A DNA stretch of 64,000 nt from assembly GCF_001605895.1 (NCBI RefSeq), contig NZ_LUAW01000011.1, positions 62,001 through 126,000 of the forward strand. The letters are read 5' to 3'. Each line of letters starts with the position of its first letter. Positions within the stretch are counted from its first letter, which is position 1. The position numbers were made by a program, and so were the translations under genes. The DNA is from Acinetobacter pragensis (GTDB taxonomy: Bacteria; Pseudomonadota; Gammaproteobacteria; Pseudomonadales; Moraxellaceae). Below are positions 56,728-64,000 of this stretch, piece after piece. Below the pieces are notes generated by a model. That model had not been told where the DNA came from, ran no database searches, and worked only from the letters and a program-made list of their open reading frames with translations.

Positions 56728-58023
56728 TTAGGCGTGAAGTCCTGAGTGCATAATGGCTGTCGCGCGCAAGTCCCGATACCAGCGTTCTACAGGGTGTTCT
56801 TTAGTAAAGCCATGACCGCCAAGAATCTGCACGCCATCCGTGCCAATTTTCATTGATTTTTCAGCACAAAGCAGGCGGGCTAAATATGCTTCACGATGGA
56901 ATGGCTTGCCGGATTCCGCCAAGCTTGCCGCATTCAAAACCAGCATGCGCATAGCTTCAATTTCGATCGCCATATCTGCAATCATAAAGGCCACACTTTG
57001 ACGATGAGAGATAGGCTCGCCAAAAGCAGTCCGTTCGTTGGCATATTGAATGCAGTATTTTTTTACAGCCTCACAGGTGCCAACAGCCATAGCGCACCAC
57101 ATTAAGTTTCCGAGGTCGAGAAATGCTGTGTAGTCGAAATCATCATCACCTAACCGTTCTGCTGGCGTATTATTGAAATGCAGCGTAACGGTTTCTGTAG
57201 CTTTGAGTCCCATAGCAGGTGTTTTTTTTACAGTTATACTGTCATCGCGGATCACTGTGAAAACGTCGGATATTCCATCTGATTCAGCAGAAACCAGTAA
57301 AACATCAGCTGACTCACCTAAAAGAACCAGTGTTTTTTCACCTGAAATACGGTAATGCCCGTTGGATTTGACGGCTTTGGTTTTAAGCTTGAAAGGGTCG
57401 AAAGCCGCGGTTGCTTCTTGTACGGCAAAGCTTGCTTTTATTTCTGCATCTTCTGCAAAACTGGACAAATATTTTGATTGGATTGCTTCAGATCCCCATT
57501 GCGTGATGGCATTGATTACGCTGAATGTCGAAAGCAGGCCTGCGCTTAAGCTGAAATCACCTTTAGATAACTGTTCTGCGATTAAGATGTTGCTGATAAT
57601 ATTTTTTTCAGCAGCGACACCGCCGAGGGCTTCGGGAAGTGCATAAAAATTTAAGCCTAGATCGATGCTGTATTGATGCAATTCTATGGGGAATTTTTCA
57701 TTTTGATCTGCAAGATGTGCTAAAGGGAAAAGAACTTCTTGTGCAAATTGTTCCATCGCGTCACAAGTCATTTGCTGTTCTTCTGATAAGCTCAAATCAA
57801 ATAATGACTTTGACTGATTTGGCAGGCGCTGTTTATGAACATTTTTTTTCGACTTGAATGCTTTTTGAGTTTTACTGAGTGTTTTAAAGCTTGCTTTTGA
57901 GCCTTGATATATTGATTTTTCAATAAATTTTCTCAATTTCAGCTGGTCTAATACATCGCTGCCTGCGATTTTAGTCAGCAATGACAGCCCAAATCCTTGC
58001 GCTTTATTCACCATGTCATTCAT
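56728..58023 (-). CDS. Acyl-CoA dehydrogenase family protein, N-terminally extended
   Basis: 431 residues. An extra ~60-residue basic N-terminus (KFIEKSIYQGSKASFKTLSKTQKAFKSKKN) precedes the domain LSEEQQMTCDAMEQFAQEVLFPLAHLAD. The middle domain has SFAVQEATAAFDPFKLKTKA in place of the usual T-E-P-x-A-G-S-D loop. The C-terminal HRQSVAFMIADMAIEIEAMRMLVLNAA and GVQILGGHGFTKEHPVERWYRDLRATAI are classic. The altered loop suggests changed activity or a partner role to the next dehydrogenase, 25 bp downstream. Substrate unknown. Confidence 0.88.
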   Translation of the reverse strand: MNDMVNKAQGFGLSLLTKIAGSDVLDQLKLRKFIEKSIYQGSKASFKTLSKTQKAFKSKKNVHKQRLPNQSKSLFDLSLSEEQQMTCDAMEQFAQEVLFPLAHLADQNEKFPIELHQYSIDLGLNFYALPEALGGVAAEKNIISNILIAEQLSKGDFSLSAGLLSTFSVINAITQWGSEAIQSKYLSSFAEDAEIKASFAVQEATAAFDPFKLKTKAVKSNGHYRISGEKTLVLLGESADVLLVSAESDGISDVFTVIRDDSITVKKTPAMGLKATETVTLHFNNTPAERLGDDDFDYTAFLDLGNLMWCAMAVGTCEAVKKYCIQYANERTAFGEPISHRQSVAFMIADMAIEIEAMRMLVLNAASLAESGKPFHREAYLARLLCAEKSMKIGTDGVQILGGHGFTKEHPVERWYRDLRATAIMHSGLHA

Positions 58024-58084
58024 TTTTATTTGTCCAGTAAGGGATTATGTTTCTAAATTTATGCTGACATGGGGGCTGAAAAAA

Positions 58085-58108
58085 AACTATGTCAAAGCTG
58101 ACATAGTT
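58085..58108. repeat. Perfect 10-bp inverted repeat upstream of the acyl-CoA dehydrogenase pair
   Basis: AACTATGTCA, centre AAGC, TGACATAGTT. On the minus strand T8 follows, so it could be a terminator for the ABC1 gene. A further copy of GCTGACAT lies at about 58061-58070, closer to the ATG, which fits an operator of a TetR-type regulator instead. Both readings are open. Confidence 0.55.
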
Positions 58109-58209
58109 CATTGTCATTGATGAACGGCAGACACTGGTGGTAGCTTGTTGCTAAGCTTTTGATATGAAATAATATGTGGTTTTTAAATTATTTTAATTTG
58201 ATGAGGGAA

Positions 58210-58241
58210 TTGACCTGAATGACAAAAGTGATTCAGGTCAA
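58210..58241. repeat. Hairpin immediately after the ABC1/UbiB gene
   Basis: TTGACCTGAAT and ATTCAGGTCAA, 11-bp perfect arms (extending through GAC/GTG) with a 10-base loop, 8 bp beyond the stop. No T-run, so termination is unproven. Confidence 0.55.
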
Positions 58242-58248
58242 AAAAGCT

Positions 58249-59622
58249 TTATTTATATTTTTGAATCATCTTTCTGACATTGGTTTTTGCTTCAATTACC
58301 GTCATAAAAGTATAAGCGCCAATAAATTTGCGGCTAATAAACATGAACTCTTTAGGCGGGACACTAAAATAACGGGAAGCCATAGATTTAGAAGTCTGCT
58401 GCATTACGCGGCTATGAAGCATGCTTTTTTTCCAGTCATAACGGTTTTGTTCATCCATCACGCCTACAGGTAAATCAGGGTTATTTAAAAGCGTACTGAA
58501 GGCTTCAGTGGCCAGTAAAAATACTTTCGCCATATCAGGCTTAATGCTTTGAGGAATTGAATCAAAGAAATCATAGCCTGTCATAGCTTCCACCATTTCT
58601 GAGGAACTATGGTTGTAGCCTGCAAAAATAAGGTTGCGGGCAACTTTCAGTAAATGCTGATCAAACTGGCGGATGGCGCCAAAATCCAAAAGCACGATCT
58701 TATCATGTACATCGGCTCCATTGCCTAAGCGCACTAAATAATTGCCGAAGTTCGGATCAGTTTGCATTTCATCCCATTCAAACAGTTCGCGGACTGCTAT
58801 TTCAAGGGACGCTTCACCTAAAGCATTGCGACGGTCTTGCGGCAATGACAGCATCACGGGGCTGTTGATTGGTACACCGCGTTCAAAAGTCATGCATAGA
58901 ACTTGATCAGTACAATAATCATCAATAATTTGCGGCACGATATAGCGCGGATCATCTTTTAAGCGTGATGCAAAACGGCGGGTAGTTTCAGCTTCAATTT
59001 TATAATTGACTTCACGGTGCATCATTTCACGCACTTCATCAAACCATTGGTCAAACTCACGGGTTTGAGGCACGATGCGGGTAAGTTTAAGCATATTTCT
59101 AAAGAGATTCATATCTGAATCTATTGCATCTGCAACACCAGGATATTGAATTTTTAAAACAATTTCCAAACCGTCAGATTTACGTGTGGCACGGTGTACT
59201 TGCGCTAAAGATGCTGTGCCTAAAGGTTCCCGGTCGATGGTCAGATCATCAAGCTTGGCCCCAAGCTGTACGTGTAATTGGGCTTTAATTGCTGGCCATG
59301 CTAGTGCAACGGTTTGATTGTTGAGAGTATTCAGCGCTTGAGTGATTTCTTCCGGCAGAAAATGCTCACCGTACAATGCCATCATTTGACCAATCTTTAC
59401 AATTGAACCTTTTAGTTTGCCAATTTCGGCAACTAAATAGTCGGCTTGCTCTTTCATCGCTTTTTTGCGCTTGCGTTCTTTTTCTTCCTCACTGGAAAAA
59501 ATTGACGTCGCGTTTGAAGCAGCCCAGCGGGTTCCTGCAAGTAAAGATGCTTTTGCAATCGATAAGCGTCGATCCATTGATGAAGTTTTCAGTTGTTTGA
59601 GCTTATCGTTCTGATCTGACAT
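58249..59622 (-). CDS. ABC1/UbiB-family atypical kinase-like protein
   Basis: 457 residues. The family's K-x-G-Q motif is in KGSIVKIGQMMALYGEHFLPEEI; the alanine-rich loop is EPLGTASLAQVHRA, followed by the nucleotide-binding lysine in IVLKIQYPG, and the metal-binding DFG equivalent in KIVLLDFGAIRQF. Such proteins support ubiquinone synthesis or lipid metabolism. This one is shorter than UbiB and lacks its C-terminal membrane spans, so it is a paralogue rather than UbiB itself. It lies upstream of two acyl-CoA dehydrogenase genes on the same strand. Confidence 0.85.
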   Translation of the reverse strand: MSDQNDKLKQLKTSSMDRRLSIAKASLLAGTRWAASNATSIFSSEEEKERKRKKAMKEQADYLVAEIGKLKGSIVKIGQMMALYGEHFLPEEITQALNTLNNQTVALAWPAIKAQLHVQLGAKLDDLTIDREPLGTASLAQVHRATRKSDGLEIVLKIQYPGVADAIDSDMNLFRNMLKLTRIVPQTREFDQWFDEVREMMHREVNYKIEAETTRRFASRLKDDPRYIVPQIIDDYCTDQVLCMTFERGVPINSPVMLSLPQDRRNALGEASLEIAVRELFEWDEMQTDPNFGNYLVRLGNGADVHDKIVLLDFGAIRQFDQHLLKVARNLIFAGYNHSSSEMVEAMTGYDFFDSIPQSIKPDMAKVFLLATEAFSTLLNNPDLPVGVMDEQNRYDWKKSMLHSRVMQQTSKSMASRYFSVPPKEFMFISRKFIGAYTFMTVIEAKTNVRKMIQKYK

Positions 59623-59777
59623 GTAAACTAAATCCTTTAATCAGCAAATAGCAGAGTAATTCATTGTAGCGAATCTTACCGTGTCTGCGCGTATTAAAAA
59701 AGTTTAACGTGCTGAATAAGCAGTAAAGTTATGCAGCGTATGGTGATCAAACCGTCGCTATAAGGGCGGTACAGTGC

Positions 59778-60083
59778 CTAAAGACGGAATTTAATCTTCA
59801 TTGCCGTTTTTTGCTGCAGCAGAGCCTTATTTTCTTGGATATGCTGGCTAATTAAATGCTGTACAGCGTGATTTAAGAAGCCGCTGGCATAACCCTTTAC
59901 AATAATAATACTGGGCAGGCTGAAAAAAAGCTGCTTAGCATCTTCAATTGTTGCGGTTTGAAAAATGCCTTGTTCTATCAGAATCTGCTGAAAATACTCT
60001 TTTTCTTGAATGACTTTAGGAGATTGGACATCATTCCAGTAACTTTGGCGCATGGCCATTAAGTTGTTGTGCTTATAGCTCAT
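59778..60083 (-). CDS. Small protein of unknown function
   Basis: 101 residues, no signal or membrane span. MSYKHNNLMAMRQSYWNDVQSP leads into a mostly helical body, with a single hydrophobic strand LPSIIIVKGYASG in the middle and a basic tail. No domain recognised. It is transcribed alone between the ABC1 gene and a secreted protein. Confidence 0.55.
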   Translation of the reverse strand: MSYKHNNLMAMRQSYWNDVQSPKVIQEKEYFQQILIEQGIFQTATIEDAKQLFFSLPSIIIVKGYASGFLNHAVQHLISQHIQENKALLQQKTAMKIKFRL

Positions 60084-60314
60084 AAATAGAACTGCTGTTT
60101 AAAAGTGCAATTATTTTAATAAATAATGAGGGCAGAAATGAAAGTTTCAATACTGTTCATATCATAATTTTTTAACAGCTATAGCGGCATTTGTAAAATT
60201 GAGCTTTGATTTTCAATTGCCATATATAGGATTCTATAATTGATTGCTGTAGTATCTAAAAAATTAAAAAAATAGTTTTTGCAGTATGCTGCCAAATAAG
60301 GCAAGGGGAAAGAA

Positions 60315-60695
60315 ATGCGTTTCTGGGGTTTTATGATTATTGCCTTAATGGCGTGTAATGTTGACACAGCTTTTGCTGCGGGGGTAACAAAAAAATATCA
60401 GCAATGTATGACTGCGACATACGGAGATACAGATACGATCCAAGAATGCATCAAAGATGAATTAAAACTACAGAATAAAAAATTGGATAAATATTATAAA
60501 AAATATTTGAAAAATTCAGGAGAGTTTGAAGAAAACTATCAGACTCAGCACCAGCTTTGGGCATCCCGTGTGAATAAAGTTTGCCGTTCAAATACTTCCT
60601 CTGTATATGCGGTCATTCAGCAGCAGAAATGCATTCTAGGTATGACTGTCGATCGTGCAGGGTTTTATGAAAAGAAAACGCTGACTTTTGAATAA
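60315..60695 (+). CDS. Secreted LprI/DUF1311-like protein
   Basis: 126 residues with a signal peptide (MRFWGFMIIALMACNVDTAFA, cut after AFA near 21). The mature part CMTATYGDTDTIQECIKDELKLQNKKLDKYYKKYLK followed by WASRVNKVCR and QQKCILGMTVDRAGFYE carries four cysteines spaced as in DUF1311/LprI lysozyme-inhibitor-like proteins. Two disulfides are likely. Lysozyme inhibition is a family suggestion, not shown. AAGGGGAAAG precedes the ATG. Confidence 0.75.
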   Translation: MRFWGFMIIALMACNVDTAFAAGVTKKYQQCMTATYGDTDTIQECIKDELKLQNKKLDKYYKKYLKNSGEFEENYQTQHQLWASRVNKVCRSNTSSVYAVIQQQKCILGMTVDRAGFYEKKTLTFE

Positions 60696-60784
60696 TTCAT
60701 TATTCTGCAGTTGAAAGCTTAAAAAAGCCATTAAAACTAAGGTATCATAAGGCGTTTAAAAATATGACCTTGGAGACGCCTTAA

Positions 60785-61795
60785 GTGGATCGACCGACTA
60801 TTAGCCCTGAACATATACAGGAAGCTGCTGAAAACTTAACCACTATCCGTGATTTTATCCGTTTTGGAGTGTCAGCTTTACGTCAATACGATGCACATTT
60901 AGGCCAAGGCACAGAAGACTATTTTGCTGAAAGTTCCGCATTGATTCTGCAGACTTTGTCTCTCGACTGGAATGCCCACTCTGATATTTTAGATGCAAAA
61001 GTTTTGCCGAGTGAAGCTGCAGAATTTCTAGCTTTACTCGAGCGCCGCATCAATGAGAAAGTGCCGACTTCTTATTTGCTGAACTTAGCTTATTTTTACG
61101 GCAAGCCTTTTTATGTGGATGAGCGTGTATTGATTCCGCGTTCTCCGATTGCAGAATTAATTGAAAATAATTTTGCTCCGTATTGCTTAGGTGAAAATGG
61201 AAAAGTAGGCGCAGCAGTCAATAATTTGCCTGAAAATCCAAATCCTAAAACACCGCAGCGCATTTTGGATATGTGCACAGGCTCTGGCTGTATTGCAATT
61301 GCTTTGGCGTATGCATTCCCTGAGTCAGAAGTGGATGCAACTGACCTGTCGAAAGAAGCTTTAGAAGTTGCTCAGATTAACTGTGAACATCATGACAAGC
61401 AGTATCAGATTGCATTGCTTGAATCTGACTTGTTTGAAAAAATTCCAGCTGAGAATCAATACGATCTGATCGTTTCGAATCCACCCTATGTGGATGCGGA
61501 AGATATGGCGGATTTACCGGAAGAATTCCATCATGAGCCTGAAATGGCTCTAGCCGCAGGTCAGGATGGCTTAGACCTAGTGCGTAAGATGCTTGCGCAA
61601 GCAGCTGATTATCTTACGGAAGATGGATTAATTGTCATTGAAGTCGGCAATTCTGAATGGGCAATGCGCCAAAACTTCAATACGGTTGATTTCTACTGGC
61701 TGCAGTTCCAAAAAGGCGGTACAGGCATTTTCGCTTTAACTGCAGAACAGTGCCGTAAATATAGAGACTTATTTATCCAATCCGTTCAAGCATAA
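60785..61795 (+). CDS. prmB: Ribosomal protein uL3 glutamine methyltransferase
   Basis: 336 residues. Methylates the conserved glutamine of uL3. An N-terminal helical domain ([17 protein letters not shown]) precedes the SAM-binding core: [31 protein letters not shown] and the catalytic [27 protein letters not shown] is typical of PrmB rather than PrmC. The start is a GTG, with TTGGAGACG 9 bases upstream. aroC starts 14 bp after its stop; prmB-aroC pairing is common in gammaproteobacteria. Confidence 0.94.
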   Translation: MDRPTISPEHIQEAAENLTTIRDFIRFGVSALRQYDAHLGQGTEDYFAESSALILQTLSLDWNAHSDILDAKVLPSEAAEFLALLERRINEKVPTSYLLNLAYFYGKPFYVDERVLIPRSPIAELIENNFAPYCLGENGKVGAAVNNLPENPNPKTPQRILDMCTGSGCIAIALAYAFPESEVDATDLSKEALEVAQINCEHHDKQYQIALLESDLFEKIPAENQYDLIVSNPPYVDAEDMADLPEEFHHEPEMALAAGQDGLDLVRKMLAQAADYLTEDGLIVIEVGNSEWAMRQNFNTVDFYWLQFQKGGTGIFALTAEQCRKYRDLFIQSVQA

Positions 61796-61808
61796 GGAGT
61801 CGTTGAAC

Positions 61809-62903
61809 ATGGCAGGCAATAGTATTGGGCAACTTTTCCGTGTCACGACTTGCGGCGAATCTCATGGTGTAGGCTTAATGGCCATTGTAGATGGCGTGCC
61901 GCCGGGTTTAGCGCTGACTGCAGAAGATTTGCAAAAAGATTTAGACCGCCGCAAACCGGGGACATCTAAATTTGCGACTCAGCGCAAAGAACCGGATGAA
62001 GTTGAAATTATTTCAGGCGTGTTTGAAGGAAAAACCACAGGCACTTCGATCGGATTGCTGATTCGCAATACTGACCAAAAATCGAAAGATTATGGCAATA
62101 TTGCCCAAACTTTCCGCCCAGGCCATGCCGATTATACTTATACGCAGAAATACGGTTTCCGTGACTATCGCGGTGGCGGCCGTTCAAGTGCGCGTGAAAC
62201 GGCGATGCGTGTTGCAGCGGGTGCGATTGCAAAAAAATTCTTGTTTGAAAAATTCGGCATTGAAATCCGCGGTCACGTAACGCAAATCGGAACTGAAAAA
62301 GCGTCTAAACTGGATTGGAATGAAGTAGTAAACAATCCGTTTTTCTGTGGAGATGCTGACGCTGTTCCCCGTTTTGAAGCGCTCGTTACGTCATTGCGTG
62401 AACAAGGCACCAGCTGCGGCGCAAAACTGGAAATTATTGCTTCCAAAGTGCCTGTGGGCTGGGGAGAACCGGTATTTGACCGTTTAGATGCCGATATTGC
62501 GCATGCCATGATGTCAATCAATGCGGTAAAAGGTGTAGAAATCGGTGACGGCTTTGGTGTTGCAGAGCAGTTTGGCCATGAAACACGTGATGAATTGACC
62601 GTAGATGGATTTCTGGCGAACCATGCTGGCGGTATCTTAGGCGGCATTTCAAGCGGTCAGGATATTCGTGTTGCTATTGCATTGAAACCGACGGCCTCCA
62701 TTACTACGCCAGGCAAAACCATCACCATCAGCCGTGAAAATACTGATGTGTTAACGAAAGGCCGTCATGATCCTTGCGTTGGTGTTCGTGCAACACCAAT
62801 TGCAGAGGCGATGCTGGCAATTGTATTGATGGATCACTTTATGCGCCACCGCGCGCAAAATGCAGATGTTGTTGCACCATTTGCGCCAATTGAACCAAAA
62901 TAA
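61809..62903 (+). CDS. aroC: Chorismate synthase
   Basis: 364 residues. Last step of the shikimate pathway, a trans-elimination of phosphate from EPSP that needs reduced FMN. The three family signatures are present: [36 protein letters not shown] with the preceding [21 protein letters not shown], and [24 protein letters not shown] start at the ATG at 61809, with AAGGAG 9 bases upstream; an in-frame TTG two codons earlier is too close to that site. Confidence 0.97.
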   Translation: MAGNSIGQLFRVTTCGESHGVGLMAIVDGVPPGLALTAEDLQKDLDRRKPGTSKFATQRKEPDEVEIISGVFEGKTTGTSIGLLIRNTDQKSKDYGNIAQTFRPGHADYTYTQKYGFRDYRGGGRSSARETAMRVAAGAIAKKFLFEKFGIEIRGHVTQIGTEKASKLDWNEVVNNPFFCGDADAVPRFEALVTSLREQGTSCGAKLEIIASKVPVGWGEPVFDRLDADIAHAMMSINAVKGVEIGDGFGVAEQFGHETRDELTVDGFLANHAGGILGGISSGQDIRVAIALKPTASITTPGKTITISRENTDVLTKGRHDPCVGVRATPIAEAMLAIVLMDHFMRHRAQNADVVAPFAPIEPK

Positions 62904-62932
62904 TCAAAGTGTAAAATTTATATTTTGATACT

Positions 62933-62962
62933 AAAAAGCTGGATATATTTATCTGGCTTTTT
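62933..62962 (+). terminator. Probable terminator after aroC
   Basis: AAAAAGC ... GCTTTTTT with a partly paired GGATA/TATC inner stem, 30 bp beyond the stop. Confidence 0.65.
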
Positions 62963-63031
62963 TATTTTCAGATATTCAAGTTATATTTAATTGATGATAA
63001 AAGAATAATAGTCTAACAAGCGAGAGCAAAA

Positions 63032-63571
63032 ATGGCCCTGAACTTCAGGCTAGCGAAACAAAATGATTTGCAGACTTTGGCTTTATTAATGAATCAGGCT
63101 TACCGCAGTCAAACTGGCCAAAGCTGGACCAATGAAGCTGAAATTGTGGCGGGGCCGCGCATTACACAAACTCAATTGCAAGAGAGTTTGCTGCTGCAGA
63201 ATTTTGAACTTTGGGTGTTGGAAGATCATCAGCAGAATGAATCAAGCATATGGGGTTGTATTGGATTAACAATAAATTATGATACAGCTGAAATAGGCAG
63301 TTTCTGTGTTGATCCTTTTTTGCAAAATATGGGTCTAGGACGGAAGCTATTGAATTTTGCGGAAAATTATATTACACAAGCCCATGCTGACATTAAATGG
63401 CTGGATATGTATGTGCTGAATGTACGCGCCGAGTTAATTTCGTTTTATGAGCGTTGTGGATACGTCAAATCAGAGCGCATAGAAGACTATCCTATTGATG
63501 CAAATGTAGGCATACCTTTGGTGGAGTTACATCTCATTCATCTAAGGAAATCTATAGCTGCACTTGTTTGA
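63032..63571 (+). CDS. GNAT-family N-acetyltransferase
   Basis: 179 residues. LRLAKQNDLQTLALLMNQAYR-type start (FRLAKQNDLQ), then IGSFCVDPFLQNMGLGRKLLNFAENYI with the acetyl-CoA motif Q-N-M-G-L-G-R, and LDMYVLNVRAELISFYERCGYVKSE. Acceptor unknown. It is unrelated in detail to the other GNAT protein at 55 kb. No partner gene is adjacent. Confidence 0.85.
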   Translation: MALNFRLAKQNDLQTLALLMNQAYRSQTGQSWTNEAEIVAGPRITQTQLQESLLLQNFELWVLEDHQQNESSIWGCIGLTINYDTAEIGSFCVDPFLQNMGLGRKLLNFAENYITQAHADIKWLDMYVLNVRAELISFYERCGYVKSERIEDYPIDANVGIPLVELHLIHLRKSIAALV

Positions 63572-63793
63572 TTCATCACATAAAGCGAAAGAGATTTATG
63601 ATAATTGCTCAAAGATTAAAGATGTACAGAAATAATTTTATTACATTGAAAAATATGGATAAAAAACTAAATAAAGAGTGAACATATCTAAACATGCACA
63701 AAGGAAAACTAATCTTTATTGTCTAGCCGCTGCAGGCTTAAGGTGAACCATTCACCAGTGCTGAATTTTTACTGAGCCGAATATTGAGTGCAG

Positions 63794-64000
63794 TTAGGTC
63801 AAATTCAATTTTTTAATTTTTTCTAAAAGCTTGATTTTAGCTTCATCGATTGCAACGGCATTGGTGGCTGCTGATAAATCGGAAGCCTGTTTTTGCCCTA
63901 AAAAATACTTAATACGTTCGGCATTTGCTCCGGAAGGGTGCGGAAAGCCATCAAGAATTTGTTCTTGCTTTAAATAGCCTAAGCTGGATAGCTGATAAAG
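63794..64000 (-). CDS. C-terminal end of a uracil-DNA-glycosylase-like protein, cut by the window
   Basis: 68 codons to a TAA at 63796-63794; the 5' part lies beyond the window. GFPHPSGANAERIKYFLGQK resembles the late His-Pro-Ser motif of the uracil-DNA glycosylase superfamily, and ATNAVAIDEAKIKLLEKI ends as in that group. I recall similar C-termini but cannot confirm the family from this fragment. Confidence 0.5.
   Translation of the reverse strand, partial: LYQLSSLGYLKQEQILDGFPHPSGANAERIKYFLGQKQASDLSAATNAVAIDEAKIKLLEKIKKLNLT

Overview
The window is a chromosomal segment of a gammaproteobacterium that I read as Acinetobacter. The evidence is a gigA/gigB-like stress-regulation pair, an accA-tilS-proC run with a tilS start buried in accA, an isolated gspE, a non-lipoprotein MlaA, a dense core of housekeeping genes of moderate GC content, and a 16S gene of Acinetobacter type. 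The species cannot be fixed by eye. Most of the window is core genome. I see no prophage, transposase, integrase, CRISPR array or toxin-antitoxin locus.

Layout. 1-7.4 kb: end of an SDR oxidoreductase, then mazG, a ComEA-like protein, pcnB-folK-panB-panC (folate and pantothenate synthesis) and rapZ-ptsO-darP. 7.4-9.95 kb: an acyl-CoA synthetase and a stretch without a convincing gene. 9.95-24.6 kb: the translation block thrS-infC ... rpmI-rplT ... pheS-pheT-ihfA. It is broken by a small heat-shock gene with a heat-shock promoter and a ROSE-like RNA thermometer, a yfcG-type glutathione transferase, a frameshifted yqaA, two TonB-C-like secreted proteins, an MFS transporter and small unknowns. 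infC starts at AUU. 24.6-42 kb: repeat-rich lipoprotein, rho, trxA, ppx, accA-tilS-proC-yggT, polA, a large DUF2339 membrane protein, an MscS channel with a companion protein, and gspE. 42-46.8 kb: a small secreted protein under a Fur-like box, ohr, a nitrilase-family hydrolase, gigB-gigA and mlaA.

46.9-52.9 kb: a complete rRNA operon (16S, tRNA-Ile, tRNA-Ala, 23S, 5S) with promoter, RNase III-type processing stems and terminator. 52.9-64 kb: a 5'-truncated flavoprotein reductase behind a lytic transglycosylase lipoprotein that has a good promoter overlapped by a Fur-like box. Then come a GNAT protein, two acyl-CoA dehydrogenases, an ABC1/UbiB-family protein, small unknowns, prmB-aroC, a second GNAT protein and the end of a probable uracil-DNA-glycosylase-like gene.

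The items most worth a second look are the hsp20 thermometer and promoter, the MITE-like cloverleaf repeat between pheS and pheT, the two Fur-like boxes over genes not obviously tied to iron, the truncated reductase, the yqaA frameshift, the 7-residue tandem repeats in the small lipoprotein, and the MlaA protein without a lipid-anchor cysteine. I did not find a wholly new multi-gene system. The least-described pairs are the MscS/companion pair and the TonB-C-like pair.
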